A stretch of 25,663 nucleotides of DNA from positions 1 to 25,663 of the forward strand of contig JASMAO010000071.1 in the NCBI GenBank assembly GCA_030754315.1, given 5' to 3'. Positions 8,164 to 16,449 of this stretch are shown piece after piece. The notes under the pieces were generated by a model, which made no database searches, was not told the origin of the DNA, and saw nothing but the letters and a program-made list of their open reading frames with translations. The translations under genes and the position numbers were made by a program. The number at the start of each line of letters is the position of its first letter. Position 1 is the first letter of the stretch. The stretch is from SAR202 cluster bacterium (GTDB lineage: Bacteria > Chloroflexota > Dehalococcoidia > Lucifugimonadales > JASMAO01).

Positions 8164-9456
8164 TTACGGTGAGAAAACTGACCGTGCCATCACCGTCTCA
8201 TGGCGCTCCGGGCCCGTAGAAATGATATCTACTGAACTTCCAATCAGCTCCTGCAGACGATCCATGTACGACAGAGCTTCCTTCGGTAGATCATCGCGTC
8301 TTGTGATACTTGGTGTAGGTTTATCCCAGCCTGGATGTTCTTCATAAATCGGTTTGCAACGGTCCAGAGCGGTATCACTGGCGGGAAATTCAGACACAAC
8401 CTCTCCATCCAACTCGTACGCCGTGCATATCTTCACAGTGTCAAAGTGGTCCAAAATATCCAGTTTGGTTAACACAACCGAGGTATACCCGTTGAGCCTT
8501 GCACTGTATCGAGCGGCAACCGCGTCAAACCACCCAACTCGACGAGGACGTCCGGTAGTTGTACCAAATTCTTTCGCCAAATCCCGTATTGTTTCTCCTG
8601 TATCGTCCAACAGCTCAGTAGGAAATGGACCAGCGCCAACCCTCGTACTGTACGCTTTGAACACACCCAGTATCCCACCCATGTACCTCGGGTGGATACC
8701 TAATCCAACACATGCGCCACCTATGGTTGGATTCGAGGAAGTAACGTACGGGTAAGAGCCGTGGTCCAGATCCAACAAAGCTCCCTGAGCGCCCTCCAAC
8801 AGCACCGTTCCACCTTCATCGAGAGACTCTCGCACTACGGTATCAACTGGCCCTATGAATTCACCTAGCTTTTCAGCCCATTTACGGCACTTATCAAAAG
8901 TGCGTTTGAGAGAAATCGCTGGTCCACCCAGGACCTTGGTGATTACCGCGTTTTGATACGCAAGGATAGCTTCTAATCTCTGAAAGATTTCATCGACATC
9001 CAGTAGATCAGCCGCCAATATTCCGGTCCTGGCCGCCTTATCACTGTATGCGGGACCAATACCCCTACGAGTCGTTCCCAATGCACCTGTCCCCCTAGCA
9101 TCCTCCATTAACTGGTCTAGTCGGATATGATATGGCATCACAAGATGAGTCCGTTCACTGAGCATGAAACGCCCAGTTAGATCGATGCCACGACTCTGTA
9201 GGTGATCGATCTCCTTGATAAGCACATCGGGATCTGCAACCACACCGTTACCGATTACATTAAGTGTCTGGGGCCAAAAGATACCGCAGGGTAAGAGGTG
9301 AAGGCTAAACTTCTCTCCACTGTTAATTACTGTGTGACCGGCGTTGTTGCCGCCGGAAAAACGAGCAACAATATCCGCATCACGGGCTAGAAAGTCGATT
9401 ATCTTACCCTTCCCCTCATCACCCCATTGCGCGCCTAGAACGGCGTAAGCCGGCAT
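8164..9456 (-). CDS. purA: Adenylosuccinate synthetase
   Basis: GTP-dependent ligation of IMP and aspartate, the first step from IMP to AMP. The 430 aa length is standard. The N-terminus has GAQWGDEGKGK (8-18) with the catalytic Asp13 and P-loop, then GGNNAGHTV with the catalytic His41. TTRRGIGPAYSDKAAR, the LLEGAQGALLDLDHGSYPYVTSSN segment in the middle and TTTGRPRRVGWFDAV are all intact. The ATG at 9456 has GGAG six bases upstream. It is a single gene with its own promoter, converging on dapA and divergent from the malate synthase gene. Confidence 0.97.
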   Translation of the reverse strand: MPAYAVLGAQWGDEGKGKIIDFLARDADIVARFSGGNNAGHTVINSGEKFSLHLLPCGIFWPQTLNVIGNGVVADPDVLIKEIDHLQSRGIDLTGRFMLSERTHLVMPYHIRLDQLMEDARGTGALGTTRRGIGPAYSDKAARTGILAADLLDVDEIFQRLEAILAYQNAVITKVLGGPAISLKRTFDKCRKWAEKLGEFIGPVDTVVRESLDEGGTVLLEGAQGALLDLDHGSYPYVTSSNPTIGGACVGLGIHPRYMGGILGVFKAYSTRVGAGPFPTELLDDTGETIRDLAKEFGTTTGRPRRVGWFDAVAARYSARLNGYTSVVLTKLDILDHFDTVKICTAYELDGEVVSEFPASDTALDRCKPIYEEHPGWDKPTPSITRRDDLPKEALSYMDRLQELIGSSVDIISTGPERHETVMARSVFSP

Positions 9457-9510
9457 CCGTTTCTCCTATAACTTCTAAGCCTATCGACACTTCAACACTC
9501 AGCGGGCCGG

Positions 9511-9539
9511 AGTATACCAGAGCCTCTTGGGTATGGAAA
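9511..9539 (-). promoter_or_regulatory. Candidate promoter for purA
   Basis: On the minus strand TTTCCA (9534-9539), 17 bases, then TATACT (9511-9516), about 55 bases upstream of the purA ATG. Chosen by hexamer match and spacing. Confidence 0.5.
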
Positions 9540-9572
9540 GGAATCATGCAAACACACATACCTCTAAGATTA

Positions 9573-9632
9573 CCTCCTTGAGTAGGCTAAACAGGAGGCA
9601 TTATGTTCATAATCCTAATATTAATTAATTAA
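9573..9632 (+). promoter_or_regulatory. Possible leader: SD-masking hairpin and nine-codon hydrophobic mini-ORF
   Basis: CCTCCT (9573-9578) can pair with AGGAGG (9593-9598) across a 14-base loop. AGGAGG is a full SD four bases before an ATG at 9603 that opens a nine-residue ORF (MFIILILIN) ending at 9632 in AT-rich DNA. The same CCTCC could also pair with the malate synthase SD at 9704-9708. No convincing promoter was found upstream of it, so it may not be transcribed. Confidence 0.25.
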
Positions 9633-9702
9633 ACATATCCTACTCTGGTCTCCATCATTCCTTATGATACTATGACGACGATTTATTTAAAGACAGGTCC
9701 GA

Positions 9703-9708
9703 AGGAGG
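9703..9708 (+). promoter_or_regulatory. SD that fixes the malate synthase start
   Basis: AGGAGG at 9703-9708 directly abuts the GTG at 9709 but lies nine bases before the in-frame TTG at 9718, so TTG is the probable initiator. Confidence 0.65.
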
Positions 9709-9717
9709 GTGATTGAC

Positions 9718-11406
9718 TTGGGGGCAACTGAAAGAACCAACTACGTACCTGTCAGTCATTCAGCCGAATTTCTGACCCCTGTATTCCTCGAATATTTGGT
9801 GCATTTGCACGACAAATTTATGCCACGCATAGAGGTTGCGCGCCACCAACGACTGGAGAATGTCAACCTAGCAGTAAATCATGGCGTTATGCCGGGTCCC
9901 TTGCCAAAATCACACATTAATACGAGTGATTGGGCGGTCCCTCCGGTTCCTGAAGATTTACTTCGCCCAGGAATAGAGATCTCTGGACCGGCCTCAGTCA
10001 CACCCATGTTCATCAATGCTTTAAATCCGGCTCCCGACGGGACTCGTGCTGAAGGATACCTGGACGATGACGAGGACTCAGCCAGTCATTGCTTGCTAGA
10101 CACAATCATGGCCGCGCGCAACAGACTGGGCGCTATAGAGCGCACATTGACATACACCGATAATGAGCGTGGCAGAAAGTACGTAATACAAGACGGTGAA
10201 TTACCATTCTTCATGCATCGTGAACGTGGGCTCCACCTCGACGAACCGGATGTCTCCGTGGACGGGAAACCTGTATGCGCTGCCATATTGGGTACGGCAC
10301 TAACCATATTCTATGTCGGTCGAGCCCAGATTGAGCGGGGCATTGGTCTCTATTTCTACTTGCCCAAAATGGAATCCTACGATGAGGCTGCCATCTATCG
10401 GGACATTTTCGACGAAAGCATCACTTACCTGGAAATCTCTCCCAAAGCGATAATTAGGGCGATTCCATTGATCGAATCCTTGCCGGCTGCATACCAGATG
10501 GAGGAAATTCTGTACGCTTTGGGACCATATGCGGCCGGATTGAACGCTGCGCGCTGGGATTTTAAAGCCAGTGTCTTTGAATATTATCTCAATGATCCAA
10601 ACTCAGTTTGGCCAGACAGATTTGGTGTAGACATAAAAACCACCGACTTTATGGCCAACATATTTCGCCGACTGGTAGCTATCTGCTTAAAACATAATGC
10701 GGTGCCAATAGGGGGAATGGCAACTGCTTTACCAAGTCGAAACGAAGAGGTAAACAAGGCAGCGTCGGCATCGATTCAGGATGATAAAGTTTGGGAGGCA
10801 GACCAAGGATTCATACGAGGGTGGGTCGCCCATATATTCCACATGAAAACCGCTGCGGATCCATTCAAATCGGTTAGGGTACCTGAATGGAAACCAACCG
10901 AGAATATGATCAATCCTGATAAATACCCTATAGAAATAGATGTTCCCCAAGGCCCCATTACTATTGACGGCACTCGTAGAAACCTGCGGATGGTCATAGA
11001 GTACGTTGAGGGTTGGCTCAACGGACGCGGTGCAAAGGGCATCGATAGCCTAGCCGGCAGGCCTGGAATCCACGGACCGCTAATGGAAGACCTTGCCACG
11101 GGAAGAATGTCAGTAGCGCAAATCGCTCAGCGAGTCATTCACTCAGCAAAAGACAGCGAGACAGGAAAATCGCACGATGTTGAGATGGTAAAGAATCTAT
11201 TAAGCAGTGAAATGACGAGCATACTCATGCTGATGAAAGAAGACATAGAAGATAGCCAAATCTATACCGAAGTGGCAGAACGATACGCCAAAGCTGCCAA
11301 GATAACGCTCTTTTGGATAAAGAACTATTCAGAATTCAATTACCGCAGTCTGGGATCCTATTCGAGAACAGAATTGGACGAAATTGCAAGCGACATCACT
11401 GACTAG
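9718..11406 (+). CDS. aceB: Malate synthase (A-type, divergent)
   Basis: Condenses glyoxylate with acetyl-CoA to malate, in the glyoxylate shunt or other glyoxylate-producing pathways. From TTG at 9718 it is 562 aa, slightly longer than the usual 530-540. Recognisable blocks in order are a DDDEDSASH segment (family MADFEDS), HRERGLHLDE (family RPRGWHL with the catalytic Arg), YFYLPKMES, IPLIESLPAAYQMEEILYAL with the metal-binding Glu, GLNAARWDF with the metal-binding Asp, GGMATALPS, GWVAH, and LMEDLATGRMS (family LMEDAATAEIS) with the catalytic Asp. The fold and active site appear complete but the sequence is diverged. No isocitrate lyase gene is in the window. Confidence 0.85.
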   Translation: MGATERTNYVPVSHSAEFLTPVFLEYLVHLHDKFMPRIEVARHQRLENVNLAVNHGVMPGPLPKSHINTSDWAVPPVPEDLLRPGIEISGPASVTPMFINALNPAPDGTRAEGYLDDDEDSASHCLLDTIMAARNRLGAIERTLTYTDNERGRKYVIQDGELPFFMHRERGLHLDEPDVSVDGKPVCAAILGTALTIFYVGRAQIERGIGLYFYLPKMESYDEAAIYRDIFDESITYLEISPKAIIRAIPLIESLPAAYQMEEILYALGPYAAGLNAARWDFKASVFEYYLNDPNSVWPDRFGVDIKTTDFMANIFRRLVAICLKHNAVPIGGMATALPSRNEEVNKAASASIQDDKVWEADQGFIRGWVAHIFHMKTAADPFKSVRVPEWKPTENMINPDKYPIEIDVPQGPITIDGTRRNLRMVIEYVEGWLNGRGAKGIDSLAGRPGIHGPLMEDLATGRMSVAQIAQRVIHSAKDSETGKSHDVEMVKNLLSSEMTSILMLMKEDIEDSQIYTEVAERYAKAAKITLFWIKNYSEFNYRSLGSYSRTELDEIASDITD

Positions 11407-11464
11407 GCTTAAACATTTAAACCAACAGTCACTCGAAATCCGGATTCAACTACTAGCTTCCAGC

Positions 11465-12112
11465 CTAATCCCGCTTGGAAGCCCCGTGATGAAATCGGCC
11501 GAACCTCCAACCGCTCCGGCGCTCGCCCGTGGATGAAGTTCGAGTTGGAGACTTTTTATTGCTCCAAATATCTTCGAAGTATTTGGGAGTGAAATCCTCC
11601 CTGTTATCAGCCACCTGGGATAGCTCACGAGAAAGGTTCGCTGAAAAAGCAGCAACTTCCACGTGCTTGCCCATGTTTTTTACCGTTTGCACAGCATAGG
11701 CAAAGTCACCGTCTCCACTAACTAATATTGCAACATCGTACGAATCATCCCAACCCAGACGTAACATGTCCGTTGCCAGCATGATGTCCACACCTTTCTC
11801 TACTGAAGTGTCACCACGAAGTTTCGAGGTGCCCAAACGAACATCCATATAGGGTGTGTTGTAGAGGGTACTCAAAAATTTTTGCTGATCTTGGTATGCC
11901 TGAGGGTTACGACCCGAGTCCCGGAGGACATTATAGTAATAGCTTCGGAACATGGGCCTGCCTTTACGTAATTTCAAGATAAACGCATCGAAATCGAGAT
12001 CGTACCTTTTACAGTTATCTTCCAGACTATGGTATAAATTACTACCGTCAATAAAAATTGCGACTCGCGATTTAACAATCCCGTCACTATATCGTCCGTT
12101 CTCAGATGCCAT
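11465..12112 (-). CDS. NYN-domain (LabA/DUF88-like) protein, putative nuclease
   Basis: The core (from about residue 15 to 170) is a PIN-like NYN domain: FIDGSNLYHSL with the first acidic residue, KGVDIMLATDML with the second, and VSGDGDFAYAV with a further Asp pair, as in DUF88/LabA proteins. The family is associated with RNA cleavage or signalling, but the substrate here cannot be told. A basic, Arg/Lys/Ser-rich tail of about 35 residues follows, suggesting nucleic acid binding. The start is set at the ATG at 12112, six bases from GGAG; the adjacent ATG at 12115 and a TTG at 12124 are alternatives. It converges with the malate synthase gene. Confidence 0.85.
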   Translation of the reverse strand: MASENGRYSDGIVKSRVAIFIDGSNLYHSLEDNCKRYDLDFDAFILKLRKGRPMFRSYYYNVLRDSGRNPQAYQDQQKFLSTLYNTPYMDVRLGTSKLRGDTSVEKGVDIMLATDMLRLGWDDSYDVAILVSGDGDFAYAVQTVKNMGKHVEVAAFSANLSRELSQVADNREDFTPKYFEDIWSNKKSPTRTSSTGERRSGWRFGRFHHGASKRD

Positions 12113-12402
12113 CATATTCTCCAACTACCATTAAACTCTCCTTACAATAAAATCCTAGATTTCACAGTTGCCCAACTCATACACTCCTCCAACTATCTAA
12201 TAAGTTAGAAGTGTCGATTTTGAAGTCACTCTACCCTCTCCGTTGTTATCATTGTGACATCAATAATGGGCTCCGTAGAGGCATATAAAGGTGCTCTTCT
12301 GAGCAGTTCCACATATTTCTTTAGACTCTGTGGCTCTCAATTTACGCCGTTTTCATCTAACTGGATCCGGCATTCCACTATGAGACAACCACGTAACCTC
12401 AG

Positions 12403-13782
12403 TCACCCAATCTGAGCAATGCCCAAATCGCCTTCTACCTCCCAAAGCGACAGGTCGATTGCATGTACTATCTCGTCTACGTCCTGCTTCGTTATGCATA
12501 AAGGCGGTCCGAAAATAAGTGCGTCGCCGTATAATGCCAGAATTAATGAATGTTTCGTGAAGCAGTCGTTCAGCTTTCGAGACACTGCTTCATGGGTTAG
12601 AGGATCGGCCAACTCTACTCGGCTGATATCGATCTCCATCCTCAAAATTAGCCCAAGTCCCTGCACAGGTCCCACCAAAGGATGATCAACAACCAATCCC
12701 TCTAATTGTTCCTTGAAGTAAGTACCCACTTCTAAGGCATTATCCACAAGAGACTCATTTTCAATAATCTCGATATTTTTCAAAGAAGCTGCAGCCGAAA
12801 CGGGATGGCCGCTGAAGGTAAACACATGGCGAAAATGGTTACCTTTACCTACGAAATGATTTGCCACCTCTTCCGTAACCACACTCGCACCAATGGGAAG
12901 GTAGCTGCTCACTATACCCTTACCTAAACTCATGATGTCCGGTACAACTCCCCAATTGTCTACCCCAAACATCTTCCCAGTGCGTCCAAATCCGGTCACA
13001 ACCTCGTCAGCAATAAGCAAAACACCATGACGATCACATATTTCGCGCAGAATTGGCCAATATTCATCGCCAGGAACAATCCCGTTTGCTACAGGTTCAG
13101 CGATAACCGCCGCGACGGTTGAAGGGTTGTTCTCAACGATCAGTTTGTCCACAGCTTCTGCGCAACGTACCGCGCATTCTGACGGTGTCTCACCACCTAG
13201 TTCACATCGAGTGGGATCCGGGTGCGGCGCATACAAAAACCCGGGGTTCGCCGGTTTATAATCACATCTTGAGTTGGCGTCCGTACCGCCTAACCAAAGC
13301 ACCCCACCAGTTGCGCCATGGTACGAGCCCATTCGGCTGATAATTTTGTTCCGCTCAGGTTCACCCCTGCGATTGTGGTAGGCTCTTGCAATCTTCAGCG
13401 ATGTCTCATTCGCCTCGGAACCTCCACTTACCGGAAAGACGCGTGAGAGGCTACCCGGAGTGATCTCTGCCAACTTCTCAGCAAGCAACGCGGTGGGAGC
13501 AGTCGTTGTTCTCTGTGGGAAATATGTGATTCTATGCATCTGTTCATTAACAGCCTCAGCAATCTCCAGACGACCAAACCCAACGTTAACTGAACTGTAT
13601 CCACCGTTAACATCAATCCACGACTTACCGTCTGTGTCTGTAACTCTTATCCCGTGACCGGTCGAAACCACCAGAGGCCCGCCTTCTTCAGCCGCCTCCG
13701 TCCAGTCGCGATTGTGCATCCACAGATGATTTAGAGCTGCGTCTTTTAAACGAACTGTCTCGTCACTATTCACAATATTCAC
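12403..13782 (-). CDS. Class III pyridoxal-phosphate aminotransferase
   Basis: Fold-type I, class III (omega-amino acid/diamine) aminotransferase of 459 aa. Visible are the cofactor phosphate motif SGGSEANETSLKIAR (119-133), YHGAT (154-158), IADEVVTGFGRTG with the PLP-nitrogen Asp at 259, and SLGKG with the Schiff-base Lys at about 288, then TFSGHP. Substrate cannot be read from the sequence; the family includes beta-alanine, taurine, putrescine and adenosylmethionine transaminases. The GTG at 13782 has no good SD, so the start is less sure; another GTG lies three codons in. The upstream luciferase-like gene is 80 bases away on the same strand, and the two may be co-transcribed. Confidence 0.92.
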   Translation of the reverse strand: MNIVNSDETVRLKDAALNHLWMHNRDWTEAAEEGGPLVVSTGHGIRVTDTDGKSWIDVNGGYSSVNVGFGRLEIAEAVNEQMHRITYFPQRTTTAPTALLAEKLAEITPGSLSRVFPVSGGSEANETSLKIARAYHNRRGEPERNKIISRMGSYHGATGGVLWLGGTDANSRCDYKPANPGFLYAPHPDPTRCELGGETPSECAVRCAEAVDKLIVENNPSTVAAVIAEPVANGIVPGDEYWPILREICDRHGVLLIADEVVTGFGRTGKMFGVDNWGVVPDIMSLGKGIVSSYLPIGASVVTEEVANHFVGKGNHFRHVFTFSGHPVSAAASLKNIEIIENESLVDNALEVGTYFKEQLEGLVVDHPLVGPVQGLGLILRMEIDISRVELADPLTHEAVSRKLNDCFTKHSLILALYGDALIFGPPLCITKQDVDEIVHAIDLSLWEVEGDLGIAQIG

Positions 13783-13862
13783 TTCAGTACAAACGGTTCT
13801 CGAGTCACTCTACGCAAAACCTAAGGTTGTCACGTTACCCATGTAATTTATATTTTGGAAGC

Positions 13863-14723
13863 TTATTGGATCCACTCATTGTTGAGAGCCTTCAACCCTT
13901 TAGCAATAGACTCCAACTGGGCCAAACTCTTCATCTCCCCGGCATGGTCTACCGAGACCACTACTCTGTTTGCGCCACTTTGTTCGAACCGGGTGAGGAT
14001 GTCAAGCATGTCGGTCTTCGGATTAGTCCACTCAATTCCAACAACAGTGATGTTAATTGAGGCAGGGTCTCTACCAGCTTCATCCGCCATCGCGTTGAAA
14101 GTTCTCCGTGCCTCTGCAACCTCCTCTGGCGTCACATCTATAGGTATCCAACCGTCTGCCCATTCGATTACCCTAGGCAGTACCCTAGGGTAAATCCCAC
14201 CCAGAAGGATAGGCGGGTGTGGTTTTTGTATAGGCTTGGGAAAGCAAAAGACAGAAGGAAAGTCGTAGTAGTAGCCATGATATTCGCTTTCCTCTTGAGT
14301 CCATAGGGCCTGCATTGCAGCCACCATTTCCTTAGCCTGGGTCCAACGTCTAGGATAATCAGTCCCGTAAATAGACGCCTGTTCGGGTACTGAACCGACA
14401 CCTATTCCCAAAATCATCCTGCCAGCCGAGTACATGTCCAACGTAGCTACCTGTTTGGCCAACCCAAGAGGGTTGAATTCTGGCACTACGGTCACAGACG
14501 TACCAAGCTTTATCTTTGTCGTAACTGCAGAAGCCCTGGACAAAGCAACATACGGATCTACGATGCCTGCCCAGAGTCGAGGCACATGGCGATCAGTTTG
14601 TATCGGTAAGATATTCTGCTCGGGCACCCAGATTGACTCGAACCCAAGTTCCTCTGCCCGTTTTGCCAACACTGCAATATCTATCGCTTGTTCAGTTAAT
14701 AATGTCCCTATTCCAACCTTCAT
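13863..14723 (-). CDS. Luciferase-like (LLM class) flavin/F420-dependent oxidoreductase
   Basis: A TIM-barrel oxidoreductase of the bacterial luciferase superfamily, 286 aa. The N-terminus (AKRAEELGFESIWVPEQ, about 20-36), the TTKIKLGTSVTVVPEFNPLGLAKQ strand-loop region, the GRMILGIGVGS motif near 100-110, and FPKPIQKPHPPILLGG near 160-175 are typical. F420 versus FMN cannot be decided from sequence by eye, nor can the substrate. The ATG at 14723 has an AAGGG site six bases upstream. Such genes are known to be expanded in SAR202-like Chloroflexota, where degradation of recalcitrant organic matter has been proposed; applying that here is inference. Confidence 0.9.
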   Translation of the reverse strand: MKVGIGTLLTEQAIDIAVLAKRAEELGFESIWVPEQNILPIQTDRHVPRLWAGIVDPYVALSRASAVTTKIKLGTSVTVVPEFNPLGLAKQVATLDMYSAGRMILGIGVGSVPEQASIYGTDYPRRWTQAKEMVAAMQALWTQEESEYHGYYYDFPSVFCFPKPIQKPHPPILLGGIYPRVLPRVIEWADGWIPIDVTPEEVAEARRTFNAMADEAGRDPASINITVVGIEWTNPKTDMLDILTRFEQSGANRVVVSVDHAGEMKSLAQLESIAKGLKALNNEWIQ

Positions 14724-14749
14724 AACGTGCCCTTGGTCATATGCATTCG

Positions 14750-14778
14750 ATTATACGGTTTTGAAACCAGTCTGGCAC
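14750..14778 (-). promoter_or_regulatory. Candidate promoter for the LLM oxidoreductase gene
   Basis: A perfect TATAAT -10 on the minus strand (14750-14755) lies 27 bases upstream of the ATG. The -35 is weak (GTGCCA at 14773-14778, 17-base spacer). Confidence 0.4.
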
Positions 14779-15061
14779 TGTCTTAGAGGAAATTACATGG
14801 CACTATCAGCACATGGCGTGTTGCAAATACAAGAAAACCTACCGTTTTCCAATGAAAACATATCTCCCGGTTAGTATCTAATCACCTTACGATTTGGGTC
14901 TCTTTGCCCCAACCTCCACCATCTTTCCCGTACCAGCCCGTGGTCGTACCTTTTGATAACCGCACATCAATCATTAGTTTGAATCCAGTATGCTGCCCAG
15001 ATGTTTATAAAACACACCATGGAAACAACCACGCGTCCCTGTAACTTCGGACGCTCGCAGA

Positions 15062-15091
15062 TTGACACTCAGATTCGGGCTATAATATGAT
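15062..15091 (+). promoter_or_regulatory. Strong promoter for the tRNA cluster
   Basis: A perfect TTGACA -35 (15062-15067) is followed after 18 bases by TATGAT (15086-15091), overlapping a TATAAT at 15081-15086. Predicted start is about 15098, a dozen bases before the first tRNA. Confidence 0.7.
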
Positions 15092-15109
15092 TGCTGCCGT
15101 CATTCACAG

Positions 15110-15182
15110 GGCAACGTAGCTCAGTGGTTAGAGCGGGCGCTTCATAAGCGCTAGGTCAGTGGTTCGAACCCACTCGTTGCCA
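15110..15182 (+). tRNA. tRNA-Met (CAT), elongator type; tRNA-Ile2 possible
   Basis: A complete cloverleaf: acceptor GGCAACG/CGTTGCC, D-stem GCTC/GAGC, anticodon stem GGCGC/GCGCT around loop TTCATAA, T-stem AGTGG/CCACT, discriminator A. No CCA is encoded. It is not the initiator because the first acceptor pair is G-C. The acceptor resembles elongator Met, while the D-loop and anticodon arm resemble Ile2, whose CAT would be modified to lysidine. Confidence 0.9.
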
Positions 15183-15224
15183 CAGACCAGCTTTAACACC
15201 TAGTTGTCGGCGGTTCGCCTGTTG

Positions 15225-15302
15225 GGGCGGTTAGCTCAGTCCGGTTAGAGCGCTTGCTTCACACGCAAGAGGTCCGAGGTTCAAGTCCTCGACCGCCCAC
15301 CA
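15225..15302 (+). tRNA. tRNA-Val (CAC)
   Basis: Acceptor GGGCGGT/ACCGCCC, D-stem GCTC/GAGC, anticodon stem CTTGC/GCAAG around loop TTCACAC, T-stem CGAGG/CCTCG. The CCA end is encoded (15300-15302). Its acceptor and T arms are nearly identical to the Val-TAC gene at 16450. Confidence 0.95.
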
Positions 15303-15345
15303 GACTAGGAATTTGAGTGAATACGACGTCAGTATACGGAACAGT

Positions 15346-15431
15346 GCCGAAGTGGCGGAACGGTAGACGCGCTACGTTCAGGACGTAGTGTCCGCAAGGG
15401 CGTGTGGGTTCGACTCCCTCCTTCGGCACCA
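15346..15431 (+). tRNA. tRNA-Leu (CAG)
   Basis: A class II tRNA with a long variable arm. Acceptor GCCGAAG/CTTCGGC, anticodon stem CTACG/CGTAG around loop TTCAGGA, variable arm with a GCAA-capped stem, encoded CCA (15429-15431). The T-stem GTGGG/CCCTC has a T-T mismatch at the second pair. Confidence 0.93.
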
Positions 15432-15626
15432 ATCAATAAAGTAATGGCGCGCTGCAATTAATCGTTCGGCAAGTTAACGCCGTAATATGAGACAAAATGG
15501 GCCACAATTTTGCGGACCGTTTAGTACTAGGCAAACCTCTAGCATTCGATAGCATCACTCCATATAATGATGTGTGGCTGAGATGCCAATATATACTCAG
15601 TTTCTTGTAACGAAAGTTTACATACA

Positions 15627-16217
15627 TTGCTTATTCGAACAATAATCATAACGTTATTAGCGATAATGCCAGTCGTGTTGATTGGAGCATGCGGTGACAG
15701 CGTCCAAGAGGAAGCCACTGCAACATCAGCCACAGTGCCTAAGCTTGGCACGGCGCGACTAGGTTCAGGGGCTGGCCCCACACCAATTCCAGTCACACCA
15801 ACTCCGACAGCCACACCAAGCCCCACGCAACTGACTCTCTATGATCCGGTCTGGGAGGGTACTTATACAATCAAACAAATTGGGTCAAATGAGGAAATTA
15901 CCAAGAATATAGTTCTGGAATTCAATCCCAAAGAGCTTATCGGCGAAGGAGTAAACCGAAGGCGGGACGAAGGAGCCATACTAATCGAAGGTCACTCCAA
16001 TTGGATCGCTCTTTCATATGTCCGGGTCGACCCTGAAACTGGAAAGGTGTCATTTCGTGTTAGCATAATGGAGACTAAATTCGACGGAATCCTTGAAGGA
16101 GACAGGATGACTGGCACGGCAGTAGAGGGATCCGTGAACAAGGGAACATTTGAGGTCGTGGCCAATCGGGATAAGAAACCTCAGAGGCGACCTGAGGCTG
16201 AAACGGGAATGGGATGA
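15627..16217 (+). CDS. Putative lipoprotein of unknown function
   Basis: 196 aa with no recognised family. The N-terminus is a lipoprotein signal: a hydrophobic stretch (residues 3-19) followed by a lipobox ending in IGAC with Cys at about 22, predicting lipid anchoring outside the cytoplasmic membrane. A Thr/Pro-rich linker (about 50-68, TPTPTATPSPT) leads to a beta-rich domain from about 75 to 180 with alternating hydrophobic residues, then a basic tail. The TTG start is the only upstream in-frame candidate that keeps the signal peptide; its SD is weak. The gene stands between two groups of tRNA genes on the same strand. Confidence 0.75.
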   Translation: MLIRTIIITLLAIMPVVLIGACGDSVQEEATATSATVPKLGTARLGSGAGPTPIPVTPTPTATPSPTQLTLYDPVWEGTYTIKQIGSNEEITKNIVLEFNPKELIGEGVNRRRDEGAILIEGHSNWIALSYVRVDPETGKVSFRVSIMETKFDGILEGDRMTGTAVEGSVNKGTFEVVANRDKKPQRRPEAETGMG

Positions 16218-16345
16218 TCCTTCAAAGATAACCCAGAAGCCCTCGCTCTAGCTCTTTAAAACCTAAATCTCATCGAACTAGATAAACCGGTGTACATATC
16301 GAGGCTAAGATTGCTCTGGGGATTTTCGGGAAACACCCTCAACGT

Positions 16346-16419
16346 GCGCTTGTAGCTCAGTTGGATAGAGCGCAGCCCTGCGAAGGCTGAGGCCGTGGGT
16401 TCAAGTCCCGCCAAGCGCG
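16346..16419 (+). tRNA. tRNA-Arg (GCG)
   Basis: Acceptor GCGCTTG/CAAGCGC, D-stem GCTC/GAGC with an A at the position-20 region (arginine identity), anticodon stem CAGCC/GGCTG around loop CTGCGAA, T-stem GTGGG/CCCGC with one T-G pair, discriminator G. No CCA is encoded. Anticodon GCG instead of the usual bacterial ACG. Confidence 0.93.
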
Positions 16420-16449
16420 CTCCATATTTCTCCAATGGCTCTATTTGTT

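Larger units (their letters stand above)
14724..15109. other. 386-base stretch without a supported gene
   Basis: Holds the promoter of the LLM gene at its left and the tRNA promoter at its right. A 25-codon ORF at 14797-14874 has a GAGGA-like site but no other support. No RNA gene or terminator was recognised between. Confidence 0.5.

Noticed and set aside
9709..9711. GTG as the malate synthase start
   Set aside because: The SD touches it directly with no spacer; TTG at 9718 has a normal spacing.
14169..14192. TACCCTAGG repeat and the perfect palindrome TACCCTAGGGTA
   Set aside because: It lies within the LLM coding sequence and is explained by the repeated Pro-Arg-Val codons.
14797..14874. 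25-codon ORF with a GAGGA-like site
   Set aside because: Too short and without any second line of support.
15110..15182. Initiator tRNA
   Set aside because: The first acceptor pair is G-C, while bacterial initiators have a mismatched first pair.
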